The notes: generated from the letters alone by a model not told the origin. Shown: positions 46,985 through 57,629, counted from the stretch's first letter. The stretch: 64,000 bases of DNA from Clostridium frigoris (GCF_018861865.1 NZ_JAHLDV010000001.1:163955-227954), one strand, 5' to 3'. Program-made: numbers and translations.

Positions 46985-48181
46985 TTATATTCCAAAAACT
47001 TGCCTTAACACAGAAAGATTTGTAGCATCAACATTCGCAGCTAATGTATACTTGAATTTATTTCTGCTTTGCGTATCCATTGTACTATAAATTGACTTAA
47101 CGGATGCTTGATCTGAACTAGAATTATATGATGAATTTGATGCCATTTTACCCATAGATGTCTGCATCATTGATATCATCTGTTTTTCTTTTGAAGTCCC
47201 TGCCTGAGAATACGCACTACTTAAATCATCCTTAGCTTTTATTAATGAAGCACTTTTAGTAGCATTCTGCGTCTGAGATACTTTTGCCTTTTCTACCGCA
47301 AGCTTTTGTGCCTTTTCAGCCTGAGCTCTAATTCCCTCTAATTCTTTCTTTTTAGTACTGTCTGATGCATTACTAATGGCTCCATTAATTTGATTAAGAC
47401 CCTTACTTATAATTTGTTTTTTTTCTTCTATTGATTTACCCTTAGAATTATCTATAATGTCTTGAATTTCTTTTAATTTTGCTTTTTCTGCCTCTCCAGT
47501 CATTAGAGCTGCGGCATCTTGTATCTTACTTTTCAATATATCTAGCTGCTTATCAATTTCTGCACCACTCATTTTAGTAATCTCTTGAAATGATTTTTTT
47601 AGACTCTTCTTTGGAGCCTGCGCAATTATTATATTATCTTTAATTTTAAGACTACTTATTTCAAACGGAAACATACTTGGGTCAACTTTTATTGAATTAG
47701 CCTCAACATAAAGTTTCTTATTATCAAGCTTTGTAATTTGAGAGATAACAAATTTATTAGGTAATCTAAGTTTTCCAATTTTAAAATTTTGCGCATCATA
47801 CGTAACTTTTCCATTTAAAACACTTACTTTTCCCTTTGATGAAAATAATAAATCAAGATTCTTGTATTTTATAGGAGCCTCAATTAAAAGCTCATCATTT
47901 AAAATTTCTACATTAGCTCCTGTAAGAATTATATTTCCTTTAGTTATAGGCTTTGCAAAATATAAGGTAGTTAACTCATCCATATTCTCTTGCGTTAATT
48001 CGAATTCTCCACCTATTACCTGCACCTTTGCAAGTTTTCCTATAACCCCTGTGCTAGTTGTTTTTTTAAATGTCGCTCCACCAGTATATAATATCATGTA
48101 TGCAAAAACTGCTAGTATACCTACTAAAATAATAAGTATTCCTATCAATTTATTCCTCTTAGCTCCCTTAGTTCTAGTCAT
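46985..48181 (-). CDS. membrane-anchored protein, N-terminal domain resembling YpmS/DUF2140
   Basis: 398 residues. One N-terminal membrane helix (about 12-32) is followed by a beta-rich lipid-binding-like region (about 48-205; ELTQENMDELTTLYFAKP, YVEANSIKVDPSMFPFEISSLKI) of the kind seen in YpmS/DUF2140 proteins. A long lysine/alanine-rich coiled coil follows (205-320), then a serine-rich tail. The YpmS assignment is tentative. AAAGGAGGGG precedes the ATG. It stands alone with its own terminator. Confidence 0.65.
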   Translation of the reverse strand: MTRTKGAKRNKLIGILIILVGILAVFAYMILYTGGATFKKTTSTGVIGKLAKVQVIGGEFELTQENMDELTTLYFAKPITKGNIILTGANVEILNDELLIEAPIKYKNLDLLFSSKGKVSVLNGKVTYDAQNFKIGKLRLPNKFVISQITKLDNKKLYVEANSIKVDPSMFPFEISSLKIKDNIIIAQAPKKSLKKSFQEITKMSGAEIDKQLDILKSKIQDAAALMTGEAEKAKLKEIQDIIDNSKGKSIEEKKQIISKGLNQINGAISNASDSTKKKELEGIRAQAEKAQKLAVEKAKVSQTQNATKSASLIKAKDDLSSAYSQAGTSKEKQMISMMQTSMGKMASNSSYNSSSDQASVKSIYSTMDTQSRNKFKYTLAANVDATNLSVLRQVFGI

Positions 48182-48304
48182 ATAGTTCCCCTCCTTTATT
48201 ATAATTTACATTTACCATTGTACAAAACATGAATAATGCAGTCAATGAATAATCTATAAATATTGTAAAAACATTCCTTATGATATACATATAACCAAAA
48301 AAAA

Positions 48305-48332
48305 CAAATGACGAGTATAAGCTCGCCATTTG
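48305..48332 (-). terminator. terminator of the GT39 gene
   Basis: CAAATG and CGAG pair with CTCG and CATTTG, with one A/C mismatch. On the minus strand eight T follow. Confidence 0.75.
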
Positions 48333-48389
48333 CTAACAATCATTTTAACTTAAAATTTCGGGAGAGAACATTTTAAAGTTAATATGTTA

Positions 48390-50468
48390 TTATTTTGTTG
48401 TATCGACACCTTTTAAATCATATAATACTTGCGAATTTTGCCCACCCATTTGATGAGAGTTTGAAGTGGTAACAGCTGTTTTACTAGTTGAAGTTGTTGC
48501 TGCCTTAGTAGAAGTTGTAGCAGTATCCTTCCATTTACTTTCAGGAACTATTGCACCAACTTTTTTAGCCCATGTCATGACATCATTAGTTGAACCTTGA
48601 CCTCCTACCATTACATATCTAACTTCTCCACTCTTAACAAGTGCTTTAAACTGAGCGAGTGTTATCGCTTTATCAGTTCCAAAGAAACCCCAAGTCATTA
48701 CAGCTTCACCGGTTTTGATTATTATATCTGATGCTGCACCACTGGTAGATGAAGTTACAAGAATATATTTTTCTGTAGTTTTATTAGCTTGTAAGAATTT
48801 TATTAACTTTGCATTACTTGATGTACTTGAGCCCCTCATTGAGCTTCCCATGCTTGAACTTCCAGTTTTAGAACTAGAAATTTTACTTAGTCCTGCAGCT
48901 GGCATTGATCCCATTGCACCAAACAAAGTAGTTACAGACAAAGTTATAGGGGTTATTAGAAGTCCTATTAAAGCAGTGGCTACTAACATCTTTGAAAGTC
49001 TCAAATTATTATTTTTCTTTACCTTAAGTACAATAAGTATTATTGATGATATAAAACATAAAACAGAAAGTGCTATCATTAAAATCTTAGTTATACTTGA
49101 AGTACTGTACATGTAAGATAAAATCAATAACTGTAGTGCTCCACTTATAATAAGTGCTGCTGGTAATATCCATGATTTCCAGGTACGCTCAATGTAAAGC
49201 TCCCACATAGAAACAATGCCTATTCCTGATAATGCTGCAATTGGTGCAGCAATCATAGTTAAATAATAAGGATGGAATGTACCTGTTGTGAAACTGAAAT
49301 ATATAAATTCAGGTAATAACCACATTGACCATAATAGTAAATCCAATTTTCTCTTGTTATTAAAAGCAGGTTTGAATTTTTCCTTTAGAGCTGCTGCGAG
49401 GATTCCAAGAACTGCAAGAGGAAATAACCAAATTATTTGAGTAGACAACCCATTATTTGAGAATAATCTTGCAAAGCTAGCTGGTTCGGCACCACCCATG
49501 GTGCTGTTACCTCCACCACCAGATTTTCCACTTTGACCGCCGCCACTTGGCATTCCACTAGGTCTAGTACCTGTAGGAGGGGTACCTCCCTGCACTCCGC
49601 CTTGAGGGTTTGTATTACTAGAAGTTGTAGTTTCAACTTGAGTTTTAGCGCTACCTCCACGCGTACCAGTAGTAGTGGTTCCAAGTCCAAGTCGTTCTAG
49701 TCCATTATGTCCAATTATAAGTTCTAGTTCTGAGTTATTTGTACTGCTGCCTACATAAGGTCTATTTGCAGCAGGTATTAAATCTACAACTATAGCCCAT
49801 GAGAATGAAACGACAAGTAATACAAGGGTTCCACAGATAAGATGAATTATTCTCTTTTTAAGAGAAATAGCATTTGATAAAAGGTAAACTAAATATATAG
49901 CTGGAATAACCATATAAGCTTGAAGCATTTTTATGTTAAAACCAATACCTACAATAGCAAGTCCTATTAGGAGATATTTAAATTTCCCTTTTTGCGCTGC
50001 TATAGATATAAACCAACATGCGATTAGAAGAGTTAAAACAAGTAAATTATCACATGTATTATTTCTACTTACTGCAACAAAAATTGGAGTCGTTGCAAGA
50101 AACAGTGCTGAGAGAAGTCCCGCCGTAGTTCCAAAAGATCTATTAACAATTTTATATATTACGAAAACTGAGATTACTCCCGCAAGAGCCTGTGGAAGAA
50201 TAATACTCCATCCACTATATCCAAATATTTTAGCAGAAATAGCTTGAAGCCAAAACCCTAAAGGCGGTTTATCAATGGTTACAAAGCTTGCTGGGTCAAA
50301 AGATACGAAAAAGAAATTCTTAAGACTCAAAGTCATACTTTTAACGCCCGCAGCATAATACGCATTTGAATATCCATTTACACCTAGATTAGCAAAATTT
50401 AAAATTGCAGATAATATTAAGATTAATGACAGTAAAATCTTTTCCTTATAAAGTTTTAATTTTTCCAT
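48390..50468 (-). CDS. family 39 membrane glycosyltransferase (ArnT/PMT-like)
   Basis: 692 residues with about eleven membrane helices. The N-terminal loop FDPASFVTIDKPPLGFWLQA carries the acidic motif of GT39 enzymes, which use polyprenyl-phosphate sugars to glycosylate surface molecules. An extracytoplasmic loop at about 270-325 is a low-complexity Gly/Ser/Thr/Pro stretch, a common oddity of this clostridial subfamily. A soluble C-terminal domain (about 560-692; KALVKSGEVRYVMVGGQGSTNDVMTWAKK in parts) ends in a Ser/Thr-rich tail. Substrate is unknown; the nearby secreted proteins are possible acceptors (inference). Confidence 0.88.
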   Translation of the reverse strand: MEKLKLYKEKILLSLILILSAILNFANLGVNGYSNAYYAAGVKSMTLSLKNFFFVSFDPASFVTIDKPPLGFWLQAISAKIFGYSGWSIILPQALAGVISVFVIYKIVNRSFGTTAGLLSALFLATTPIFVAVSRNNTCDNLLVLTLLIACWFISIAAQKGKFKYLLIGLAIVGIGFNIKMLQAYMVIPAIYLVYLLSNAISLKKRIIHLICGTLVLLVVSFSWAIVVDLIPAANRPYVGSSTNNSELELIIGHNGLERLGLGTTTTGTRGGSAKTQVETTTSSNTNPQGGVQGGTPPTGTRPSGMPSGGGQSGKSGGGGNSTMGGAEPASFARLFSNNGLSTQIIWLFPLAVLGILAAALKEKFKPAFNNKRKLDLLLWSMWLLPEFIYFSFTTGTFHPYYLTMIAAPIAALSGIGIVSMWELYIERTWKSWILPAALIISGALQLLILSYMYSTSSITKILMIALSVLCFISSIILIVLKVKKNNNLRLSKMLVATALIGLLITPITLSVTTLFGAMGSMPAAGLSKISSSKTGSSSMGSSMRGSSTSSNAKLIKFLQANKTTEKYILVTSSTSGAASDIIIKTGEAVMTWGFFGTDKAITLAQFKALVKSGEVRYVMVGGQGSTNDVMTWAKKVGAIVPESKWKDTATTSTKAATTSTSKTAVTTSNSHQMGGQNSQVLYDLKGVDTTK

Positions 50469-50600
50469 TTTTATTTGCCCCTTTTTAGAATGAGTCCCAA
50501 CATTTATAAATTATTATATTTAAATAATAACAAAGGAATGTATAAAAAATATCACATAACTATGTGAAAAATATGTTAATTATTATTATGACAAGCAAAA

Positions 50601-50627
50601 AAAGACACCGAATTATTCAGTGTCTTT
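50601..50627 (-). terminator. terminator of the ribose operon
   Basis: AAAGACAC and GTGTCTTT close a hairpin extended by GAAT/ATTC pairing. It is followed by T7 on the minus strand, 36 bases beyond the rbsR stop. Confidence 0.75.
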
Positions 50628-50663
50628 AAATATATGCTTATTCCTCACAACGCTACATCACTG

Positions 50664-51662
50664 CTAAGTTGTTCCGCGAACTACAATACTCGGTGAAAAA
50701 TATATTTTCGAATTATCTATTGATTCTCCTTTTATAATATCTATTATTAGTTTGCAAGCCTCTTGTCCCATACTATAAATAGGTTGTTGAATTGTTGTAA
50801 GTTCTGGTTCAATCATTTTAGATAATTCTATTCCATCGAAACCCATTATTACAATGTCTTCAGGGATTTTATATCCTCTTCTTTTAAGAGTTTTCATTCC
50901 CCCTATAGCCATTATGTCGTTGGAATAAAAAATAGCATCAACAGTTGTACATTCATCAATTATATGATTAGTTACTTCAATACCACCTTCTAAAGTAAAT
51001 GTACTTTCAAAAATTAATGATTTATTGTAAATTCCGTATTTAGTCATACTCTCTTTGTATCCATTTATTCTTTCTTTATTTATAGTTATTTTCTTTGGCC
51101 CTGATACAAATACTATGTTTTTCTTATTTTTACCATACAAATATTCTATTCCACATTGTATTCCCTTTTTATTGTCAAAATAAACACCAGGATAATCTTC
51201 AAAACCTTTAATATACCTATCTACAAATACAAATGGTATATCATTTAGTTTTAATAATTTAGCACTATCCTCACTTTCTTGTCCTGGTATTAAAATTATC
51301 CCATCAATTAATTTACTTATTAAAAGTTTTACATACTTCTTTTCCTTATTTGCATTATTATCAGAATTACAGAGTATCACATTATACCCTAATTTATTTG
51401 CAACATCTTCTATAGCCCTTGATAACTCTGAGAAGAATGGATTTGTTATATCTGGCATAATTATTGCAATACTTCCAGACTTTTTAGTCTTTAAACCCCT
51501 AGCGATATTGTTAGGAATATATCCAGTTTCCTCTATTACTTTATAAATTCTCTTTTTAGTTTCTTCACTTATATTATCGTCCTTCTTATTGATAACCAAA
51601 GATACTGTGGTTTTTGAGACACCTACTTTTTCTGCAATATCTTTCATTGTTATCTTATTCAT
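50664..51662 (-). CDS. rbsR: LacI-family repressor of the ribose operon
   Basis: 332 residues. The LacI helix-turn-helix is at 3-22 (TMKDIAEKVGVSKTTVSLVI), with hinge helix NNIARGLKTKKSG, followed by the periplasmic-binding-protein-like core (60-330) with IAIIMPDITNPFFSEL. It is likely to release its operator when ribose or a phosphorylated derivative binds. It is the last gene of the rbs cluster, 93 bases after rbsB, so it would be autoregulated if the transcript continues. The paired sites at 56547-56573 are candidate operators. Confidence 0.88.
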   Translation of the reverse strand: MNKITMKDIAEKVGVSKTTVSLVINKKDDNISEETKKRIYKVIEETGYIPNNIARGLKTKKSGSIAIIMPDITNPFFSELSRAIEDVANKLGYNVILCNSDNNANKEKKYVKLLISKLIDGIILIPGQESEDSAKLLKLNDIPFVFVDRYIKGFEDYPGVYFDNKKGIQCGIEYLYGKNKKNIVFVSGPKKITINKERINGYKESMTKYGIYNKSLIFESTFTLEGGIEVTNHIIDECTTVDAIFYSNDIMAIGGMKTLKRRGYKIPEDIVIMGFDGIELSKMIEPELTTIQQPIYSMGQEACKLIIDIIKGESIDNSKIYFSPSIVVRGTT

Positions 51663-51755
51663 TATTTAACTACCTCAATTCTTCATAGAATATACAACTA
51701 TATAATTTTAATTATATATTAATAATCTACAATTGACCAATAGACCTCATCATTT

Positions 51756-52691
51756 TTATTTTTTAGTCTTTACATATAATTTTAAGTCAACTCCGATTTC
51801 CTTAGCAACACTTGCGCCACTTAATATCTTTTTGACATTTTCTATAGCCATACTTCCCATTAACTTTGGTTGTTGTGCTACTGTAGCTGTCATTTCACCG
51901 GCATCTACAGCTTTTTTTGCATCGTCGCCTCCGTCAAATCCAACAACTATAGCTTTTTTACCTGAAGTACCTAATGCTTTAACAGCTCCTAATGCCATCT
52001 CATCATTTTGTGCAAAAATAGCCTGAATATTAGAATTTGATTGTAGCATATTTTCAGTTACAGTTAGTCCCTTTTGTCTATCAAAATCAGCTGGTTGAGA
52101 TGATACAACCTTTAAGTTTTTGTCTACATCAACTATATTATGAAACCCTTTTCCTCTATCACGTGTTGCAGAAGCACCTGTTGTTCCTTGAAGTTCTGCT
52201 ATATTACCTTTATCACCAAGTTGCTCTTTTATAAAGTTACCTGCCATTTCTCCACCTTTTACATTATCTGAAGCTATATGACAAACTACTTCTCCTCCAT
52301 TAGATTTTCTATCTACAGTTATTAATGGAATTTTTTCGTTATTAGCTTCCATAACTGAACTTTGAGCTGCATCACTATCCACGGGATTAAGTATTATAGC
52401 ACTAACTCCCTTTTGCAATAAATCTTGAACGTTTGAAAGCTCTTTTGATGAATCATTTTGTGAGTCTACAACTAATAATTGATATCCTAATTCTTTTGCC
52501 TTAGCTTCAGCACCTGCTTTTAGTGTTACAAAGAAAGGATTGTTTAAAGTTGAAACAACCATACCTATTTTTTTAGAATCAGATTTTTTACTTGGAGTTG
52601 AAGTGGTACTGCTAGATCCACATCCTACAAGTACACCCACTGTCATAGTTGTTATCATTGCCACCGAAACTAGTTTCATTAATTTTTTCAT
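51756..52691 (-). CDS. rbsB: ribose ABC transporter substrate-binding lipoprotein
   Basis: 311 residues. The lipoprotein signal ends GVLVGC (Cys24), then a serine/threonine/lysine linker. The type-I binding-protein fold has IGMVVSTLNNPFFVTLKAG, INLPVD-like NPVDSDAA, ITVDRKSNGGEVVCHIASDN and FAQNDEMALGAV, all typical of RbsB. It captures ribose outside the membrane and delivers it to RbsC. Start follows AGGGGGC. 35 bases from rbsC. Confidence 0.92.
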   Translation of the reverse strand: MKKLMKLVSVAMITTMTVGVLVGCGSSSTTSTPSKKSDSKKIGMVVSTLNNPFFVTLKAGAEAKAKELGYQLLVVDSQNDSSKELSNVQDLLQKGVSAIILNPVDSDAAQSSVMEANNEKIPLITVDRKSNGGEVVCHIASDNVKGGEMAGNFIKEQLGDKGNIAELQGTTGASATRDRGKGFHNIVDVDKNLKVVSSQPADFDRQKGLTVTENMLQSNSNIQAIFAQNDEMALGAVKALGTSGKKAIVVGFDGGDDAKKAVDAGEMTATVAQQPKLMGSMAIENVKKILSGASVAKEIGVDLKLYVKTKK

Positions 52692-52726
52692 TAATTTGCC
52701 CCCTAATTAATATTTTATTTCTTGTT

Positions 52727-53656
52727 TTAGTTAGTCTTTTTCTTCTCAATCAAAACTGCCAATAGTATTACTAACCCTTTTACTATAGTTTGATAAAAAG
52801 CTGAAACATCCATAAGATTTAGCCCATTACTTAAAACTCCAATAATTAATACACCTATTATTGTTCCAAATATTGTTCCTTCTCCCCCTACCAAGTTTGC
52901 TCCTCCAATAACTATTGCAGCTATTGCATCTAATTCATATCCATTCCCAGCCGTTGGAGCAGCAGACCCTATTCTACTCGTAACAATTATTCCAGCTATT
53001 GCAGCCGTAGCACCCGATATAATGTATGCCCAGGTTTTAACGTTATTAACACTTATACCAGAAAGTCTTGATGAATCTTCATTTCCACCTACCGCATATA
53101 TATATCTTCCATACCTCGTTTGTGTCAAAACATACGCACAAATTGCAAATACAATTATGGTAATAATAACTGGAACGGGTATTCCGAGTATTCTACTATT
53201 TGTTAATTTAATAAAATCATAACCTAACCCAGATATAGGATTACCTTCAGTAAATACATAGGTAACTCCCCTAAATACAGTTTGTGTAGCCAAAGTAGCT
53301 ACAAATGCTTGAACTCTTCCTTTTGCAACAATTATTCCATTAATGAACCCTACAAAAACTCCTGTAAATAATGCTGCTAGTATTCCTAGTGGTATACTTC
53401 CTGTATTTTTTATAGTTGCAGCAGCAACTGCACCCGCTATTGCAACAATTGAACCTACTGATAAATCTATCCCACCTGTAAGTATTACAAAAGTCATACC
53501 TAATGATATAACTGCATTCACAGAAATTTGAGTAAATAAATTTCTTAAATTTGATACCTGTAGAAATGTTGGTGAAATTATACTAACAATTATGCATAAT
53601 ATAGCTAATGCTAAAACGGATTTATATTTTAATAAATTATCTTTTATATTCGTCAT
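52727..53656 (-). CDS. rbsC: ribose ABC transporter permease
   Basis: About 309 residues with eight to ten membrane helices. It has LTGGIDLSVGSIVAIAG, GFINGIIVAKGRVQAFVATLAT and GGEGTIFGTIIGVLIIG, conserved in RbsC-type permeases. GGGAGGG precedes ATG 53656. The frame extends six codons upstream through the ribosome binding site. It forms the membrane channel with the RbsA ATPase, whose gene ends 33 bases upstream of the start. Confidence 0.92.
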   Translation of the reverse strand: MTNIKDNLLKYKSVLALAILCIIVSIISPTFLQVSNLRNLFTQISVNAVISLGMTFVILTGGIDLSVGSIVAIAGAVAAATIKNTGSIPLGILAALFTGVFVGFINGIIVAKGRVQAFVATLATQTVFRGVTYVFTEGNPISGLGYDFIKLTNSRILGIPVPVIITIIVFAICAYVLTQTRYGRYIYAVGGNEDSSRLSGISVNNVKTWAYIISGATAAIAGIIVTSRIGSAAPTAGNGYELDAIAAIVIGGANLVGGEGTIFGTIIGVLIIGVLSNGLNLMDVSAFYQTIVKGLVILLAVLIEKKKTN

Positions 53657-53689
53657 TTTAACCCTCCCGTGCAAGTCTTATACTCTTTT

Positions 53690-55189
53690 TTATTCTCCAA
53701 TAGCTAATTTCATTATGCTTTCTTGAGTAGCCTCTTCCCTACTTAACTCCCCAGTTATTTTCCCCTCGTGCATAACTACTATTCTGTCTGATATTCCAAG
53801 TACTTCTGACATATCCGAAGAAATCATAATAACTGCTTTTCCTTCTGATTTTAACTGATTTAATACGTCATATATCTCTTTTTTTGCCCCTACATCTATA
53901 CCTCTTGTGGGTTCATCTATTATTAAAACTTTAGGAGACTGTATAAGCCACTTTGCTATAATAACCTTTTGTTGATTTCCACCACTTAAATTCTTTATTA
54001 ATTGGTCTTGAGTAGGTGTTTTAATCCATAATTTCTTAATATATTTTTCAACTATATTTTTTTCATCTATTTTACTTATACAAAACATTTTCTTTTCAAA
54101 CCTATCCAAAGAAGCTAATGTCATATTCTCTTTTACAGATAAAGGGAGTATTAGTCCTTCTTTTTTTCTATCTTCCGACAAGTATGCTACTCCGTTATTT
54201 ATTGCATCTTTAGGACAATTAATATTTATTTGTTTTCCATTCATCTCAATAGAGCCACTAGTTTTTTTATATTCCCCAAAAATAACCTTTGCAACTTCTG
54301 ATCTACCTGCACCCATAAGTCCTGATATTCCAAGGATTTCTCCTGCTCTTACTTCTAAATTAATTGATTTTAAAACACCCTCTAAACAAATATCCTTTAA
54401 TTTTAATATAGGGGTTACATTAGTAGGCTCTTTATATGGGTATTGTTCTTCCATTTTTCTTCCTACCATCATAGTTATTAAATCGTCTTTATTGACATCG
54501 TTTACTTTGACTTCGCCTACATATTTACCATCTCTTATAACATTTATTCTATCGCAAATTGCAAAAATCTCGTCCAATCTATGAGATATATATATTATTG
54601 CTATGTCCCTACTTTTAAGCAGCTTAACAACTTTAAAAAGCTTCTCTGTTTCAGTATCTGTTAAGGCTGATGTTGGCTCATCCATAACTATGATATTGGA
54701 GTTTTTTGAAATTGCTTTTACTATTTCAAGCATTTGCATTTCTCCAATACTTATATTTTTAACGTACTCCTGTGGATCAACGTTACTACCTATTTGTTTA
54801 AGATAATCTTTACACATAATGTTCATTGCTTTTTTATCTAACTTTTTAGTTAATTTATTAATTTTCTCATTTCCTAAAAACAAATTTTCTGCGACTGTTA
54901 AATTGGGGATAACACTTAACTCTTGGTGTATTATTGATATGCCTAATTTTTCAGCTTCCTTAACATTTTTTATATCTACCTCGGAACCTTGTATAACAAC
55001 TTTCCCATCATCCTTTTGATAAACGCCACCTAAAATTTTAATTAATGTAGATTTTCCTGCACCGTTTTCCCCTAAAAGAGCTAGTACTTCTCCCTTATAT
55101 AAGCTCAAATTTATATCCTGAAGTGCCTTTACTCCAGGAAAACATTTGGATATACCTTTCATCTCAAGAAAAGGAATCTTTCTTTCCAT
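53690..55189 (-). CDS. rbsA: ribose ABC transporter ATP-binding protein
   Basis: 499 residues with two fused ATPase domains. The first has Walker [10 protein letters not shown], signature [11 protein letters not shown] and Walker [12 protein letters not shown]. The second has the degenerate GLMGAGRSE, signature [15 protein letters not shown] and [16 protein letters not shown]. This asymmetry is normal in sugar importers of the RbsA/MglA type. AAGGAGG precedes the ATG. Lies between rbsD and rbsC. Confidence 0.94.
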   Translation of the reverse strand: MERKIPFLEMKGISKCFPGVKALQDINLSLYKGEVLALLGENGAGKSTLIKILGGVYQKDDGKVVIQGSEVDIKNVKEAEKLGISIIHQELSVIPNLTVAENLFLGNEKINKLTKKLDKKAMNIMCKDYLKQIGSNVDPQEYVKNISIGEMQMLEIVKAISKNSNIIVMDEPTSALTDTETEKLFKVVKLLKSRDIAIIYISHRLDEIFAICDRINVIRDGKYVGEVKVNDVNKDDLITMMVGRKMEEQYPYKEPTNVTPILKLKDICLEGVLKSINLEVRAGEILGISGLMGAGRSEVAKVIFGEYKKTSGSIEMNGKQININCPKDAINNGVAYLSEDRKKEGLILPLSVKENMTLASLDRFEKKMFCISKIDEKNIVEKYIKKLWIKTPTQDQLIKNLSGGNQQKVIIAKWLIQSPKVLIIDEPTRGIDVGAKKEIYDVLNQLKSEGKAVIMISSDMSEVLGISDRIVVMHEGKITGELSREEATQESIMKLAIGE

Positions 55190-55201
55190 AGTTACTCCTC
55201 C

Positions 55202-55597
55202 TTAAAAAATTACTCCAGATTTAAGAATTATATTAGCATAAGGAGTTTGCTCTCCAGTTCTAATTACAGCCTTACAATCATTTAACATTGTTTTTAATTC
55301 CTCATGAGTTATAAACGTAAATTTTACATTTTCAAATTGTTCTTTTATTTGTGCAAAAACTTTAGGATTATTTTCTTCTATTTCTGAGGCCAAAATTATT
55401 TCTTCTACTTGAAGTTCTAACAATACATTCTTTAGTGTTTCTATAAAACTAGGAATGCCTTTTGATAATGCCATATCTATCCTTTTGGTTTTATCAGGTA
55501 TTGGTAATCCACAATCTCCTATAGCAATTAAATCTTTATGTCCCATTTTTGCTACCACGCTAGATATCTCTCCATTTAAAATTCCTGTTTTTTTCAT
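55202..55597 (-). CDS. rbsD: D-ribose pyranase
   Basis: 131 residues. It interconverts beta-pyranose and furanose forms so that ribokinase receives its substrate. Family features: [32 protein letters not shown] (read in parts, with the catalytic His in MGH and Asp in GDCGLP) and the C-terminal [23 protein letters not shown] lies eight bases before ATG 55597. The in-frame GTG 55603 is too close to it. It starts two bases after the rbsK stop. Confidence 0.93.
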   Translation of the reverse strand: MKKTGILNGEISSVVAKMGHKDLIAIGDCGLPIPDKTKRIDMALSKGIPSFIETLKNVLLELQVEEIILASEIEENNPKVFAQIKEQFENVKFTFITHEELKTMLNDCKAVIRTGEQTPYANIILKSGVIF

Positions 55598-55599
55598 GC

Positions 55600-56529
55600 T
55601 CACTGCTCCTTATAAATTTCATTAATCTCTTTTAAAAGTGGTATTGAAGCTTGTGCTCCTTCTCTTTGAACTACTATAGCTGAAACTCTATTTGCAAATT
55701 TAACTGCTTCTACAAGAGTTTTAATATTTAAATTAGATTTTGTTAACTTAGTTGCTATTGCTCCTATAAATGAATCTCCAGCTGCAGTACTATCCACAGC
55801 ATTAACTTTGTATGCTGGTATTAACACTTCTGATTTCTTTGTTATCACCGCTGCGCCCATGCTACCTAAGGTAATAATTACATACTTAACTTTATTATCT
55901 AAAAAAGTATTCGCAGCTTGCTTTGCACTTTCTAAATCTACAACATTTACCCCTGTAAGTGTTGTAGCTTCTGTCTCATTAGGCACTATGATGTCTGTGC
56001 ATGCAAATAATTCTTTAGGAATCTCTTTTGCTGGGGCAGGATTTAAAATTGTAATAACCCCATTTTCTTTTGCTAGTTTAAACGCTTTCATTGTAACCTC
56101 AATAGGTGTTTCAAATTGTGCTACTATTATGTCACTACTAACTATAACTTCTTTACACTTATCTATTTCTTCTAAATTAAGAGTCATATTTGCACCTGCT
56201 ACAACAATTATTGAATTATTACCTTTATTATCTACAGTAATTATTGCTGTACCTGTTGGTTTAACATCATCTTTAAAAATACTATTGACATTTATACCTT
56301 CTTTGCCCAGGGCATCTACTATTTGCGATCCATTAGAATCTTGGCCTATTTTGCCTATCATATATACTTCTGACCCTAGTCTTCTCGCTGCAACGGCTTG
56401 ATTAGCGCCTTTGCCGCCATGTGCTAATTTAAAGTTTTCACTAAAAATAGTTTCTCCAACCAGTGGCATTTTATTTATAGAAACCACCATATCCATATTG
56501 ATACTTCCAAGAATACAAACCTTATTCAT
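55600..56529 (-). CDS. rbsK: ribokinase
   Basis: 309 residues, PfkB family. It phosphorylates ribose to ribose-5-phosphate. N-terminal [20 protein letters not shown] and [15 protein letters not shown] are ribokinase hallmarks. The C-terminal PfkB motif reads [14 protein letters not shown] with the catalytic Asp. It is the first gene of the operon, preceded by AGAGGTGAG, a consensus promoter and paired operator half-sites. Confidence 0.94.
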   Translation of the reverse strand: MNKVCILGSINMDMVVSINKMPLVGETIFSENFKLAHGGKGANQAVAARRLGSEVYMIGKIGQDSNGSQIVDALGKEGINVNSIFKDDVKPTGTAIITVDNKGNNSIIVVAGANMTLNLEEIDKCKEVIVSSDIIVAQFETPIEVTMKAFKLAKENGVITILNPAPAKEIPKELFACTDIIVPNETEATTLTGVNVVDLESAKQAANTFLDNKVKYVIITLGSMGAAVITKKSEVLIPAYKVNAVDSTAAGDSFIGAIATKLTKSNLNIKTLVEAVKFANRVSAIVVQREGAQASIPLLKEINEIYKEQ

Positions 56530-56546
56530 AAGCTCACCTCTTTTTA

Positions 56547-56573
56547 GTTAACCGATTAAGTAATACGGTTAAC
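56547..56573. promoter_or_regulatory. probable RbsR operator pair
   Basis: GTTAACCG (56547-56554) and CGGTTAAC (56566-56573) are perfect inverted copies 11 bases apart. Each is centred on the palindrome GTTAAC with a flanking CGG, as in LacI-family operators. They cover the expected start of transcription. Confidence 0.7.
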
Positions 56574-56576
56574 TTG

Positions 56577-56605
56577 ATTATAAAACCATATTACTTAGAT
56601 GTCAA
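56577..56605 (-). promoter_or_regulatory. sigma-A promoter of the ribose operon
   Basis: TTGACA (56605-56600) and TATAAT (56582-56577), both exact consensus, are separated by exactly 17 bases. Confidence 0.88.
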
Positions 56606-56670
56606 TACTTCTAAATATATTTCTTGTAAATGTTTTCATAAAGTTAAAATATATATAATATCAACGAAAA

Positions 56671-56698
56671 AACTACCGAAATATAGTTTTCGGTAGTT
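56671..56698 (-). terminator. terminator after the 72-residue protein gene
   Basis: AACTACCGAA pairs with TTCGGTAGTT; T6 follows on the minus strand. Confidence 0.75.
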
Positions 56699-56764
56699 CC
56701 CATTCATAGATTTCGATACTTAATTAATAACTAGACTAGTTACATCTATGGCGAAATTAACTTG

Positions 56765-56983
56765 TTATTTTATAGCTCTATTTTCAATAATTACATTACC
56801 TATCTTATTAATTGTTCCTTCTGTATGTGCAACTTTATAAGTAATATTATCAATCTCTGCTTTATGTGTAGTATTACTGTGTTCAATAGCTTTTACAACA
56901 GAAAATATTTCATCTTGTCTTGCTTCCATAGCGTCTAATTTCTTCATTAACATTTCGAACATTTTCTTTGTTTCATTATCCAT
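56765..56983 (-). CDS. small coiled-coil protein of unknown function
   Basis: 72 residues, highly charged and helical (MDNETKKMFEMLMKKLDAME, then EIFSVVKAIEHSN). Heptad-like spacing suggests a short coiled coil. No signal or membrane segment. Similar short proteins occur in clostridia without known role. Its own terminator lies 67 bases downstream. Confidence 0.65.
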   Translation of the reverse strand: MDNETKKMFEMLMKKLDAMEARQDEIFSVVKAIEHSNTTHKAEIDNITYKVAHTEGTINKIGNVIIENRAIK

Positions 56984-57097
56984 TTTAAATCACCGCCACT
57001 ATTTTAATTTCAAGTAAAATAATTATAACATCTTCAAACTCCTTTATCAACCTCTAAAATTTCACATTATTTATTGGTTACCAATTTCAATCCCTCT

Positions 57098-57592
57098 TTA
57101 TGAACCTATCGATCTTTGCCCTTTTTTCTTTTCTATAACATTACCCCACGTAGCCGATATAAACATTCCCAAAATTCCACCGCTAAAGTCAATTATTATA
57201 TCAAGAACATTAGAGGTTCTGTTAGGTATATATTTTTGTATAAACTCATCTATCACAGGAAACATTAAAAGTAGAAATAGCAACATCCATATTTTATTAC
57301 TTCTTTGTAATTTAGACTGCCTTACTATAGAACATATCAATAAACTAAAAATGAAGTATTCAAAAAAATGTGCATTTTTTCTCACATAATAATTAACATC
57401 ATTGAATTTAACCCCTACTTTTTCTATGTTAGCTGAAGAAATGTTCAAGACCCTGCCTGCAAAATCTATGAGACCTCTACTACTTTTTTGAGATGTCTCA
57501 CCTGGTCTTGTTCCATTATAAAAGATTAATCCTAACCAAAAAACACATAATAAAATCTTCGCTATCGTCTTTCTTTTCAATACAATCTTCAT
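57098..57592 (-). CDS. VanZ-like family membrane protein
   Basis: 164 residues with four membrane helices. Helix 1 (LLCVFWLGLIFYNGTRPG) ends in the SS-rich segment ETSQKSSRGLID; VRKNAHFFEYFIFSLLI and FPVIDEFIQKYIPNRTSNVLDIIIDFSGGILG (in parts) carry the conserved H-x2-E-Y and D-E-x2-Q-x4-R motifs. Members lower teicoplanin binding in enterococci. In clostridial chromosomes the role is unknown. Confidence 0.88.
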   Translation of the reverse strand: MKIVLKRKTIAKILLCVFWLGLIFYNGTRPGETSQKSSRGLIDFAGRVLNISSANIEKVGVKFNDVNYYVRKNAHFFEYFIFSLLICSIVRQSKLQRSNKIWMLLFLLLMFPVIDEFIQKYIPNRTSNVLDIIIDFSGGILGMFISATWGNVIEKKKGQRSIGS

Positions 57593-57629
57593 AAATTTCT
57601 CCTAACCTTTAATGCTGTCATTAATTTTT

